A DNA stretch of 64,000 bases from an uncultured Lachnospiraceae bacterium. Lineage in GTDB: Bacteria > Bacillota > Clostridia > Lachnospirales > Lachnospiraceae. The notes under the pieces are model-generated. The model was not told the DNA's origin. It did no database searches and saw only the letters and a list, made by a program, of their open reading frames with translations. Location of the stretch: assembly GCA_948794795.1 (NCBI GenBank), contig CAQGLR010000002.1, positions 62,001-126,000 on the forward strand, read 5' to 3'. How positions within the stretch are numbered: the stretch's first letter is position 1; every line of letters begins with the position of its first letter. Made by a program: the position numbers and the translations under genes. Positions 17,489 through 26,311 of this stretch are shown piece after piece.

Positions 17489-18496
17489 TTACTTCCCAGA
17501 TACTTTATAATACTTATGTATTTTTAAAAATACATGTTCTAATTTACATGCTGTATAATTTGGTTCAAAATCCCCTGATATAGCATAATTAAATAATTTA
17601 CACCTATATCCATAACAATAATCCTTCCAAAAACAACTTTCACATCTTTCAAATTTTTTATTGTTAATATTATTTATTTTTATTATTGCTTCTTCTGATA
17701 TACCAGTATATACATCTCCTAACTTAAACTTTTCATCACCAGTAACATAAGCACAAGGATATATATCTCCTTTAGTATCAATATGCATGGTCTGTGTACC
17801 TGGACAACATTTGCTTTTTTTTCTATATTTTGCCTGCTCTAACATTCCAACTTTCAGGCTTTCATTTTGCACAGCAAAATATCCAGACAACATCTTTAAC
17901 TGTTGTTCTAAAATTTCCATATTATTTTCATCCCATCTGGTATCATATTGGTCAATTACTGGTGAAATAATACTAAAACCTAAATTATGTAGAAAAGTAA
18001 CACTATTATAAAGACTAGACACTGTTTTTGGAGTAACTGTCATTCTAGCTATTGTATTTTTCTTTTTTTCAAGTATTCTATTTAAATTTTTAACTACTTT
18101 ATCAAATGTTCCTTCCCCATTGCTATATATCCTGTTATTATCATGTATTTCCTTAGTTCCATCTATGCTAACAGATATTTCATCTATATTTTCTAAAATA
18201 AAATCTATATTTTCTTCATTAAACAAAACTGCATTTGTAGTCATGCTAATAAAAACATTTCTGTTCCATGACCTGATATTTTCAACAATGTAACGTAATA
18301 CATCATAATTAAGTAAAGGTTCTCCACCATGTATATTAATACTTATATTATTATCCTGGTATATATTACTCCTCTTTATAATAAAATCCAGTATATCCTT
18401 AGCTTTTTCTTTACTCAAATAACCATTTCTTTTTTCTTCATAACAATATGTACATTTTAAATTACATTCATAAGTAACCCAGATTGTATATTGCAT
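17489..18496 (-). CDS. SPASM radical SAM peptide-modifying enzyme (second, no leader-binding domain)
   Basis: 335 residues. The radical SAM motif CNLKCTYC is at residues 11-18, almost at the N terminus, so the protein lacks its own leader-recognition domain. INIHGGEPLL is the GGE SAM-binding strand. The C-terminal SPASM region has CCPGTQ, IYPCAY, ERCESCFWKDYC and a late Cys, enough for two auxiliary iron-sulfur clusters. ATG 18496 with AAGGGGAAG upstream is chosen; the longer frame overlaps the previous gene. Its ATG follows the stop of the first radical SAM gene by one base, so both are co-translated. It likely acts on the adjacent precursor. Confidence 0.92.
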   Translation of the reverse strand: MQYTIWVTYECNLKCTYCYEEKRNGYLSKEKAKDILDFIIKRSNIYQDNNISINIHGGEPLLNYDVLRYIVENIRSWNRNVFISMTTNAVLFNEENIDFILENIDEISVSIDGTKEIHDNNRIYSNGEGTFDKVVKNLNRILEKKKNTIARMTVTPKTVSSLYNSVTFLHNLGFSIISPVIDQYDTRWDENNMEILEQQLKMLSGYFAVQNESLKVGMLEQAKYRKKSKCCPGTQTMHIDTKGDIYPCAYVTGDEKFKLGDVYTGISEEAIIKINNINNKKFERCESCFWKDYCYGYRCKLFNYAISGDFEPNYTACKLEHVFLKIHKYYKVSGK

Positions 18497-18497
18497 A

Positions 18498-19685
18498 TTA
18501 TTTCTTCCCCTTGTTTTCCCATACAATTTTATTCCACTTCTTATAGTTCATATCACAAAATGCTTCAAATACTTCATTATACATAGATTTTGATAATACC
18601 TCACTTAGACATGTCCAACAAAACTCTCTCACTATACAGTTCCTGCATTTTGAAAACTTTTCATTACTAAGTATTTTTGAAATAATTTCTCCATAGTATT
18701 TTCCAGAATGGTATTTTACTAAATCTGAAATATCATCCACTAATATATTTCCTATCTTAAAATCTTCTTCTGCTAAACCTCCACATGGATATACATATCC
18801 TTCTGAATCAATAAGTATTTGATAAGAAACTGAACCACAAGTACATAACTTTTCACCTTGTTCCTGGTTTTCTATTACTTCCTTCATAACCTTAATATAC
18901 TGTTCTTCTCCACCTGGTATAATTTTATCAATATTTTCTATTACCCTGTCATTAATAAACAAACTACGTAATATAGGAACTGTTCCATATTCTTCATTTA
19001 ACTTATTAAATTCTTCTGTTTCATGTCCATCATATGTAACAAGTGAAATAGCAACTCTCAAACCATTATCTTTAAGCATTTTTACAGCATCTAATACACA
19101 TTTAAATACTCCTCTTTCCCTGTATCTTGATGTTTCATCATCATTTAATCCATCTATGCTTATTTCTACTTTATCAAAATATTTAACAATCATATCAATA
19201 TATTTATTTACTAAAAGTCCATTAGTAGCGAGAAGCAATTTTCCATTATAATGTTTCTTTATAAACTTTAGAACCTCTTCAATATTTTTATATAATAAAG
19301 GCTCACCACCTGTAATACATATCTGATGTGGATTTAATTCTACTACTTTTCTTACTATGTCAAATGAAATATCTTTTTCAGACATAATTTGTGATGCACA
19401 ACAATGTTTACATGATAAATTACACCTATTTGTTAACATTACAGCAACATTTTCTAGTTTTTTATTCCTATTAGCCGCTTTCAACATTTGTTTATTGTTT
19501 AATTCATCAAGCAGAGCATTATATCTGTCATCAATTTTTTCATTATTTTGAAAATACCAGCAAACATTGTTATATAACTTTTCAGACAATTTAATCCAGC
19601 TTCCCTCTTCTCTATTAAACAATAAAACATAGCCATTATGCCTTCTGGCTATTACAGAATCCTCAAATAAGCTATCCAATTCCAT
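18498..19685 (-). CDS. SPASM radical SAM enzyme with N-terminal PqqD-like region
   Basis: 395 residues. The first 75 residues (VIARRHNGYVLLF, then SWIKLSEKLY) look like a PqqD/RRE leader-binding domain. CNLSCKHC (88-95) is the radical SAM cluster motif and CITGGEPLL the SAM-binding loop. The SPASM part has a CTCG pair, VYPCGG, KCRNC and FCWTC, and a final Cys. It is the first gene of the minus-strand peptide operon, with AAGGAG before the ATG. It likely binds the precursor leader and performs one modification, with the second enzyme doing another or sharing the leader-binding domain. Confidence 0.92.
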   Translation of the reverse strand: MELDSLFEDSVIARRHNGYVLLFNREEGSWIKLSEKLYNNVCWYFQNNEKIDDRYNALLDELNNKQMLKAANRNKKLENVAVMLTNRCNLSCKHCCASQIMSEKDISFDIVRKVVELNPHQICITGGEPLLYKNIEEVLKFIKKHYNGKLLLATNGLLVNKYIDMIVKYFDKVEISIDGLNDDETSRYRERGVFKCVLDAVKMLKDNGLRVAISLVTYDGHETEEFNKLNEEYGTVPILRSLFINDRVIENIDKIIPGGEEQYIKVMKEVIENQEQGEKLCTCGSVSYQILIDSEGYVYPCGGLAEEDFKIGNILVDDISDLVKYHSGKYYGEIISKILSNEKFSKCRNCIVREFCWTCLSEVLSKSMYNEVFEAFCDMNYKKWNKIVWENKGKK

Positions 19686-19778
19686 ATCTTCTCCTTAAAA
19701 ATAATCCCATAAATAAGTATATTTACTATTATAAATTCTATTATTAAATATAATATTTTTGTTCTTTAATGATATTAT

Positions 19779-20027
19779 TTTGAGTTTCCCCATTTTTTAA
19801 ATTACACAAAGATTATATTACTCTGGCAGATTCCAAATGTTTTACCAAAAGGCAGCTGTTTGGGGGCGCTGGTGCTTAAATCTGGTTCTTTCAGATTTTA
19901 TGCACCACTGCGCATCCCATCCAAGCGCAATGCGGCAAAGCCATGTTTGCAACATGGCTTTTGGGTGGTAAAACTTTGGAATTGCCAGAGACAAAATACC
20001 TGTGTATTAAAAAAATGGGGAAACTCA
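19779..20027. mobile_element. MITE-like element with 11-bp target duplication
   Basis: A 249-base element without coding capacity. Terminal inverted repeats begin TGAGTTTCCCCATTTTTT on the left and end with the complement on the right; similarity of the arms continues inward for about 65 bases through a CTCTGGCA(G)ATTCCAAA stretch. AATGATATTAT flanks both sides (19768-19778 and 20028-20038), a target-site duplication of about 11 bp as made by IS4/IS231-type transposases. A related core lies at 32442-32640. It separates the peptide operon from its two-component system. Confidence 0.8.
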
Positions 20028-20164
20028 AATGATATTATAAGTTTACAATTTATTGAAATAATGTTATAATTACTATATATAATTTTATATTAACAATGTA
20101 TATAATATTGTTATCATTTAATAACTAAATTATAATATACCACTTTAGTTATATCAACACCTTT

Positions 20165-20198
20165 GGGCTGAAACACAAAATAATGGGCTGAAATGCAA
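20165..20198 (+). promoter_or_regulatory. Tandem direct repeat upstream of the sensor kinase
   Basis: GGGCTGAAACACAA (20165-20178) and GGGCTGAAATGCAA (20185-20198), a 20-base period, about one helical turn times two. LytTR response regulators bind direct repeats with about this spacing near the -35 box. A TATAAA box lies 12 bases downstream. It is a candidate autoregulatory site for the regulator at 21648. Confidence 0.5.
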
Positions 20199-20254
20199 CA
20201 AGCTAATCTATAAATGGTATTACCATAAATATTTACGGAAGGAAAAGTATCTAT

Positions 20255-21559
20255 ATGCAATTATTTATGATAATAAATACAATATTAGAATTTGCTGCTA
20301 TAATATTTATATTTTATTTTATACTTGGAAATGATTTTTCAGTAACACCAGTAAAAATAATATCATTTGCTGCACTATTTATAACCCAGCTGGTACTGCA
20401 GACAGTTTCTATTAGTTTATTTAAAATTCCTATTATGAATATATTTTCAATCTTTACAATACTTATACTTATATTTGAAGGAAGTATATTATATAAACTT
20501 TGCTGGCTTGCTATATGTACTTTATCTGAGGGAATATTGTCATATATTTTTTCAAACATATTATATATATTTTATAATTATTTATATAACAGTGTATCTT
20601 TAAAAATCTTGTTAAGATATTCTGACAGAATTTTATTTATTATTTTTATTATTTTTTCCTTTTGTACGTATAAAAGCCGTAATACTAGAAAATACATTAT
20701 TAAAAAAATACAAAAACGTAACTATTGTTTTATTATATTTTCCTGTTTTATTTCTTATATATTATTGGGACTATCAGAAGTATTGTTTTATAAAAACTTA
20801 GACCAGATACCTAAATACATTATAGTTTTTTTAATATTTATACTTATTATAATACTGTTAATTACACTGCTTGCATTTTTAACAGTCCAGTACCATAATG
20901 CCACATTAACACAAAAAAACAAAATAAACCAGAAATATATTGAGATGGAGCAGGTATACTATACACAATTTAAACAAAAAAATGATGATTTACGGGCTTT
21001 CCGCCATGATTTTAACAGCCATGTGTTTATATTGCAAAAACTTGCCAATGATGAACAATGGGAACAGTTAAAAACATATTTACAAAAACTTTGTAAAGTA
21101 CATATTAACAACTATTATATTTCTACAGGAAACTTAATTGCAGATGCTATTATAAACAATTTATATAATTCACTGGATAAGGATACATTATTTAAAACGA
21201 GTGGTTATTTTAATAGTGAATGTTTTGTTGAAAACTTTGATATATGTACTATTTTATCAAACCTGGCAAATAATGCATTAGATGCATTATCGAGAAAAGA
21301 TATACCTGGAAGAAAAGAAGTATATATTGATATAGAAAGTTCTGTAAACCGTATTTCAATTCTAATGAAAAACACTTCAGTTAATTATGAAAAAAACATA
21401 ATTAATAATGTAAAAACAACTAAAAATGATACTAAAAACCATGGGCTTGGTCTGGCAAATATAAAGAAAACCGCTGGAAAATACCATGGATTTATAAAAA
21501 CCACATATAAAAATTATATGTTCTATACATATATTGTTTTAAATAAACCTATTAGATAA
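20255..21559 (+). CDS. AgrC-like GHKL sensor histidine kinase
   Basis: 434 residues. Six or so membrane helices fill the first 220 residues, followed by a short coiled linker. The phosphorylatable His is in FRHDFNSH, the N box is NLANNALDAL and the G box GLGLANIKK, the GHKL fold of AgrC-type peptide sensors. GGAAGG precedes the ATG. It is divergent from the peptide operon and followed by a LytTR regulator, so it probably senses the exported peptide or a related signal. No AgrB/AgrD genes are nearby. Confidence 0.92.
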   Translation: MQLFMIINTILEFAAIIFIFYFILGNDFSVTPVKIISFAALFITQLVLQTVSISLFKIPIMNIFSIFTILILIFEGSILYKLCWLAICTLSEGILSYIFSNILYIFYNYLYNSVSLKILLRYSDRILFIIFIIFSFCTYKSRNTRKYIIKKIQKRNYCFIIFSCFISYILLGLSEVLFYKNLDQIPKYIIVFLIFILIIILLITLLAFLTVQYHNATLTQKNKINQKYIEMEQVYYTQFKQKNDDLRAFRHDFNSHVFILQKLANDEQWEQLKTYLQKLCKVHINNYYISTGNLIADAIINNLYNSLDKDTLFKTSGYFNSECFVENFDICTILSNLANNALDALSRKDIPGRKEVYIDIESSVNRISILMKNTSVNYEKNIINNVKTTKNDTKNHGLGLANIKKTAGKYHGFIKTTYKNYMFYTYIVLNKPIR

Positions 21560-21577
21560 AAAATAAGAAAGGATAAA

Positions 21578-21622
21578 ATGCAAACCTTGTATTTCCATTT
21601 TTTATGTTTGCATCTCAAATAA
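21578..21622 (+). CDS. Possible 14-residue leader ORF between kinase and regulator
   Basis: ATG 21578 has a good AAGAAAGG site four bases upstream and encodes MQTLYFHFLCLHLK. It lies on two perfect hairpins: ATGCAAAC/GTTTGCAT (21578-21613) and CTCAAATAAAAA/TTTTTATTTGAG (21614-21645). The second ends two bases before the regulator ATG. The regulator has no visible ribosome binding site of its own, so translation of this short frame may control it. Expression is unproven. Confidence 0.4.
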   Translation: MQTLYFHFLCLHLK

Positions 21623-21645
21623 AAACCTTGGTATTTTTATTTGAG
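21614..21645 (+). promoter_or_regulatory. 12-bp hairpin abutting the regulator start codon
   Basis: Perfect 12-bp arms with an eight-base loop end two bases before ATG 21648. No U-run follows, so it is not an ordinary terminator. It would mask the initiation region unless opened by ribosomes or another factor. Confidence 0.55.
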
Positions 21646-21647
21646 TA

Positions 21648-22355
21648 ATGGTAAAAATTATGAAAATCGGGATATGTGAAGATAGTATTGAAGAACAGAC
21701 ACAATATTTAAACTGTTTCCAAAAATTAGGATATAGTGACATTGCTGTTTTTAATTCAGGTGAAGAACTATTAGAAAAAATGCCTTCTTTAGATTTATTA
21801 TTTCTTGATATTGAGATGGATAAAATATCAGGAATACAAGTTAAAAATATCTTTGAAATAAAGGGAAAAAATACTTACATAGTATTTTATACTAAACATA
21901 CAGAAGTGATGCAGGAAGGATTTGGAGCTAATGTACTTGGATTTATATACAAACCAATTACCTTACATGAAATAAAACTATATATTGATAAAACTAGTAT
22001 AAAACTGGAACAAAACTATCCAGTATATATTAATAATAATACATATGTTTCTTCTGATGATATTTTATATATTGAAGCAGACCATAATTATACTGTATTA
22101 TATATGGCTGATAATTACAAAAACTTAGTTAGAAAGAGCATAGACAACTGGTTAACAGAACTTGCCCCATGTGGTTTTATAAAAATACACCGTTCCTATA
22201 TCGTAAATATGTATAATATAAACCATATAGATGCATCTTCAATTATACTGGTCAATGGCCACCATCTGAATATAAGCCGTAAAATGTTATCCACAACAAA
22301 AGAAGCATTTGAAAATTTCCAGTTAAAACTATTTAACAAATCATTATTATGTTAA
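21648..22355 (+). CDS. LytTR-family response regulator
   Basis: 235 residues. The receiver domain has the acidic pair CEDS near residue 10, the phospho-acceptor Asp in LLFLDIEM and the conserved Lys in YKPI. The LytTR DNA-binding domain follows (VYINNNTYVSSDDILYIEAD, FIKIHRSYIVN, LNISRKML). It pairs with the kinase upstream. ATG 21648 is the first start, ATG 21660 the second; neither has a clear ribosome binding site, which fits control by the upstream hairpin. Direct repeats at 20165 are a candidate binding site. Confidence 0.92.
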   Translation: MVKIMKIGICEDSIEEQTQYLNCFQKLGYSDIAVFNSGEELLEKMPSLDLLFLDIEMDKISGIQVKNIFEIKGKNTYIVFYTKHTEVMQEGFGANVLGFIYKPITLHEIKLYIDKTSIKLEQNYPVYINNNTYVSSDDILYIEADHNYTVLYMADNYKNLVRKSIDNWLTELAPCGFIKIHRSYIVNMYNINHIDASSIILVNGHHLNISRKMLSTTKEAFENFQLKLFNKSLLC

Positions 22356-22690
22356 CACTTTTTATATACTATGTAAAAAAATAAACGTATTTATACTTTA
22401 TCATATGTTATAAAAAACACATATTACTGCACCTGCATATGGCAATTCTAAGATTATTGCAATTTCTTATTAAATGCAAAAGAGTACACCTTAAATAAGT
22501 GTACTCTTTTTGTGGCTTTTAAAATAAAAGGGGGTGCCACGGTATGCAAAATAAAATTTAATATATTATATAAATAACAAAAATATATTACAATTTTTGC
22601 AACTTTGTTATATAAAAAATTATATCATATTTCTTTTCTATATTGTATAATATGGGACAATTAATACTTATACAGGGATATTTTTTTAAT
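22356..22690. other. Gap between convergent genes
   Basis: Apart from the bidirectional terminator at 22478-22511, I see only AT-rich sequence. A tiny frame MQNKI after a GGGGGTG site is too short to support. Confidence 0.5.
22478..22511 (+). terminator. Bidirectional terminator
   Basis: AAAAGAGTACAC, a nine-base loop, GTGTACTCTTTTT. The stem is perfect and has A and T tracts on both sides, so it serves the regulator gene and the convergent phosphopantetheinyl transferase gene. Confidence 0.85.
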
Positions 22691-23353
22691 TTAAGGTTCC
22701 TGGTTCCTGAAACAAACTGCTATATTATATCCCTCAGTCTTATATTCTTTGAAATGGTATACTGCATTATCTACATACTGGCAGACTGTTATTTCTTCAC
22801 CTTCCCATACATTTACCTCAAATTTATCTAACGGCAGTGACAATCCAATACCTGTTGCTTTAATAAAGCTCTCTTTAAGTGTCCACAAACGGTAGAATGC
22901 TTCTCCCTGTTGTTCTTCTCCATCCTGCTGTACTATATAACCATATTCCCCTGCACAAAAAAACCTCTCTGCTAAAGACAGGTCTGCCTTTTGTACCAGT
23001 TCTATATCACATCCAGTTTCTACATCTGCAAATACCGCCACAGCCATTTTCCCTGAATGTGAAATATTAAAATGTATATGTGGTTCCATTGGCAGATAAG
23101 GTTTTCCATTAGTTCCATAACTAATAGAAACTTCTGGTTCCTTAAGCCCATAATCAGAAAGGCCTATATCAAGAAGCATGCCAGCCCCAAGAGACAACCT
23201 TTTATCTTTTTTAAAATAATATGAATCAATTTTGTCACGGCGTTCCTTTGAAAGCCTTTTATAATTCATATTAAAAACTACATCATCCTCAAGTTCTGAT
23301 GTATCCATTATATACAGCTTTGCTGCATATTCTTCTATTGTAACCAGCTCCAT
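22691..23353 (-). CDS. Sfp-type 4'-phosphopantetheinyl transferase
   Basis: 220 residues. GTNGKPYL, FNISHSGKMAV, GCDIELV and the FYRLWTLKESFIKA motif are the four conserved blocks of Sfp/AcpS-II enzymes, which load phosphopantetheine from CoA onto carrier proteins. No polyketide or peptide synthetase carrier is in the window. The start may be ATG 23353 or a GTG two codons earlier that has better spacing to GAGG. It lies downstream of the MATE exporter and kinase/regulator genes on the same strand, 94 bases after MATE. Confidence 0.92.
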   Translation of the reverse strand: MELVTIEEYAAKLYIMDTSELEDDVVFNMNYKRLSKERRDKIDSYYFKKDKRLSLGAGMLLDIGLSDYGLKEPEVSISYGTNGKPYLPMEPHIHFNISHSGKMAVAVFADVETGCDIELVQKADLSLAERFFCAGEYGYIVQQDGEEQQGEAFYRLWTLKESFIKATGIGLSLPLDKFEVNVWEGEEITVCQYVDNAVYHFKEYKTEGYNIAVCFRNQEP

Positions 23354-23447
23354 AACCACAGCAGTCCTCTCTAATTAATATTTTATATCCATTCTCTGTA
23401 ATTTTTCATTTATATACAACAATTAGCATATTATCTTATTTATTACA

Positions 23448-24827
23448 TTAGTCCATAAACTTTTCATCAGCTGCCCGTGTAAATATATATAAATCCAGCC
23501 AGCCGCCAGGCCTGTCATTATATTGTCCCCATATTCCATAAAAGAAAACTAGCAGTGCTATAACTGCTTCACTTACAACTGTCATAATACAAATACCTGT
23601 AAAACCAAACAAAAACATTCCCGCCAGTACCAATGGCACAGCCAGCAGAAATTCCTGCATTAACATAATTATTGCAGACAGTCCTGTGTGAAGGATATTC
23701 TGGTAATATATTATCATTAATTTATTATATAAACAGAATGGAAAGCTGCATGCAAATATACGCAGTGCAGGATTACAAAGTGCCATCATATTTTCTTCTG
23801 TAATCCCAAAAAGGTCTGTAATAACCTGTGGGGCAGTGAGAAATAATATTATCAGCACTGCAGTAATTATACAGCTGTATTTAATTTTCTTTTTATAAGA
23901 TGGATATATATCATAATAATCATTGTACCTGCCAGAAATACCTGTAGTATTTTTCACCATTCTGGCAATGCTGTCTGCACATAACCCGGCAATTAACATT
24001 GTACCCACGCAAACGGAATAAACTGCCATATAACTATTTCCGAGAAACCTTACAATCACAAAATTAATTATAACTGGTTTTAAAACAGACATCAATGTAA
24101 AATCCATTTTTAAAATTCCCGTTTTCACAACAAGCGATGTATAACCAAAAAACTTTCTGTCCAGTCTTCTTAAATGGAACTGGTGGTTTCCTGGCATAAA
24201 ATAAACTACTGTTACCACCATTGCTGCCAGATAAGCAGCTAAAGTAGCAATGGCACATCCATCCATTCCCATTCCAAAGAATTTCAAAAACAAAATATCA
24301 AATACCATATTAAACATATTGGCAATTATAAGAAAAATGCTTCCTAAATGTGGCTTACTGCTAAGGTTAATAAAGTAACAAAATATAATTGCCATAGACA
24401 AAACTGGAATTCCCATAAAATTCACCCTGATATATGGCTCTGTTAATTCTGCCAGGGCTGCATTGCCAGAAAGTGTTATAGCTAATTCTTCTATAAGAAA
24501 TGGTGACAGTATTGCAATAAACAGTGATATTATAAAAGCCGCCACAACTGAAGCACTAAATACCCTGTCTGCTTTTTGTTTATCATGCTTTTCAAGAAAC
24601 AATGCTGCTTCTGATGACCCTCCCATTGCCAGTATTATTGCTGGTATCTGGATTAATAATAATACTGGCATAGAAATCCCAGCCGCAGCTATTGCATCCT
24701 GCCCTAAAATATTGCCAGCAATTATACTGTCTGTTATATTAACCATCTGCACTGCAGCTGTCATAAATACTCCTGGCAATATATTCTGGTGTATTTTTTT
24801 GTTATTTAAAAAAGCATTTCCCTGCAT
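23448..24827 (-). CDS. MATE-family efflux transporter
   Basis: 459 residues with twelve predicted membrane helices and the two-fold MATE repeat (VQMVNITDSIIAGNILG in the first half, SIARMVKNTTGI in the second). MATE proteins export drugs or lipids using Na+ or H+ gradients. AAAGGACGG stands before the ATG. The gene follows the GHKL kinase gene by about 40 bases and is likely in its operon, so it may be a target of the kinase-regulator pair. Confidence 0.92.
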   Translation of the reverse strand: MQGNAFLNNKKIHQNILPGVFMTAAVQMVNITDSIIAGNILGQDAIAAAGISMPVLLLIQIPAIILAMGGSSEAALFLEKHDKQKADRVFSASVVAAFIISLFIAILSPFLIEELAITLSGNAALAELTEPYIRVNFMGIPVLSMAIIFCYFINLSSKPHLGSIFLIIANMFNMVFDILFLKFFGMGMDGCAIATLAAYLAAMVVTVVYFMPGNHQFHLRRLDRKFFGYTSLVVKTGILKMDFTLMSVLKPVIINFVIVRFLGNSYMAVYSVCVGTMLIAGLCADSIARMVKNTTGISGRYNDYYDIYPSYKKKIKYSCIITAVLIILFLTAPQVITDLFGITEENMMALCNPALRIFACSFPFCLYNKLMIIYYQNILHTGLSAIIMLMQEFLLAVPLVLAGMFLFGFTGICIMTVVSEAVIALLVFFYGIWGQYNDRPGGWLDLYIFTRAADEKFMD

Positions 24828-24866
24828 ATCAGCCCGTCCTTTTTCTTAGTTGTAAAATATCTTTGT

Positions 24867-26162
24867 TTATACATTAATATTTAAAAGTATACTTGTTATA
24901 AACATATTATCTTTAATGGTAAAATCCGTTTCCCCGTCATAATGTGAAGCTGCTTTTATAATACTAGACACTCCAATTCCACCACCTTTATCTGATACAG
25001 GAAGCCCCTTATGGAATTTCACCTTACTATTGCTTGTATTTCGGCACTGGATTACTACTTTATTTCCTTTCTGGTTAATATATATCTTAATTTTATTTTC
25101 AGAAATCCCAGAACAAAGACAGCCATGTATAGCATTCTCAAAAATATTTGCAAGAATTGCAACCCAGTCAATATCCCTTATTACCAGTCCCTCTGGCACT
25201 CTTACATCCATTTCAGTCTCAATACCCTGGTTTTCAGCTTTTCTTGCATATACTGACAATATACTGTTTACTGCCCGGTTCTGGCATATATATTTTACTT
25301 TCTGGTTCTCTATATCGCTGCCATATTGGTCCAGATACTCCATAAGCCCGTCAAATTCACCTTTCTGTACATATTCTTTAATTAAAAATGTATGATGCCG
25401 CACATCATGGCGTATCCTGGCTGCTTCTTTTTCTGATTCCCTCATAATCTCCATCTGCTGGTGCAGAAGCTGTTCATTTACTTCCAGCAGCTCCTTTTCT
25501 GCCTGGTAATAGTGTTCCTGTCCAAGGTGTATATACAAATGAAGTATTGTAAATTGTAAAACCCCTGCCATAAATAAAATCAAAAATGCACGTACCATAT
25601 TAAATATTGAAAATCCTTGCAGGTTAGGCCAGTAAGCCATTATGGCACCAAGCATAACTGAAACAAAAAGTGTTGCAGAGCTAAATAAATCCATCTCTTC
25701 AACCAGAAAATCAACTCTGTTTAAGAATGGTTTTCTGAATTTAATCCATGTAACAGCTAATATTATTAAAGAACAAATTATACGTACCATAATATCTATC
25801 CACAAATTTCCATTAAATCCCCACCGTGCAACATCTACACCACAAAATGTACATACAGAAAACAAATAAAATGCCAGTGCAATTTTATACAAAGACAAAT
25901 AAATAACATCCCTGCTCATAATTCCACAGAAAATCCCAATAACCGGGAGTATAGATATGCCTGCATACTTTACAAAACTACTATTTCCATACAAGTACCA
26001 CATACTATATGTAGTTACCAGCAATGTACCAAATAATATATAATAAAATACCGTTTTCTTTATAGGAAATCTAGGACGGTCCAGCATAAGAAAAAAGGAA
26101 AGCATCAGGCCTGAACTAATTGTATTACGCAAAACTGCTGCCAAAAATGAACCTCCTAGCAT
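24867..26162 (-). CDS. GHKL sensor histidine kinase
   Basis: 431 residues. About six membrane helices occupy residues 1-190, then a coiled linker rich in Glu and Gln (a dimerisation helix), IRHDVRHHTF with the phosphorylatable His, N box NIFENAIHG and G box GGGIGVSSI. ATG 26162 is used because TAAGGAGGT is ideally spaced before it. Its partner is the LytTR regulator transcribed just upstream. The signal is unknown. Confidence 0.93.
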   Translation of the reverse strand: MLGGSFLAAVLRNTISSGLMLSFFLMLDRPRFPIKKTVFYYILFGTLLVTTYSMWYLYGNSSFVKYAGISILPVIGIFCGIMSRDVIYLSLYKIALAFYLFSVCTFCGVDVARWGFNGNLWIDIMVRIICSLIILAVTWIKFRKPFLNRVDFLVEEMDLFSSATLFVSVMLGAIMAYWPNLQGFSIFNMVRAFLILFMAGVLQFTILHLYIHLGQEHYYQAEKELLEVNEQLLHQQMEIMRESEKEAARIRHDVRHHTFLIKEYVQKGEFDGLMEYLDQYGSDIENQKVKYICQNRAVNSILSVYARKAENQGIETEMDVRVPEGLVIRDIDWVAILANIFENAIHGCLCSGISENKIKIYINQKGNKVVIQCRNTSNSKVKFHKGLPVSDKGGGIGVSSIIKAASHYDGETDFTIKDNMFITSILLNINV

Positions 26163-26266
26163 AAATTTATACCTCCTTACACTATTCACCAAATATTATT
26201 AACAAACTATATCATTTACTTAAAAATAATTCTATATAATGGGATATTTAGTCACTTTTTGGGGAC

Positions 26267-26292
26267 AAAAAATGAGCGCCCAAACGCCCATT
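26267..26292 (-). terminator. Attenuator-like hairpin between regulator and kinase genes
   Basis: On the minus strand AATGGGCG, a six-base loop, CGCTCATT, then TTTTT. The stem has one mismatch. It follows the regulator stop by about 20 bases and could lower kinase relative to regulator. Confidence 0.6.
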
Positions 26293-26311
26293 CTTACCAG
26301 CATTATTATAT

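Noticed and set aside
19860..20069. 69-residue open frame
   Set aside because: It lies inside the MITE-like element and crosses its right end; no ribosome site.
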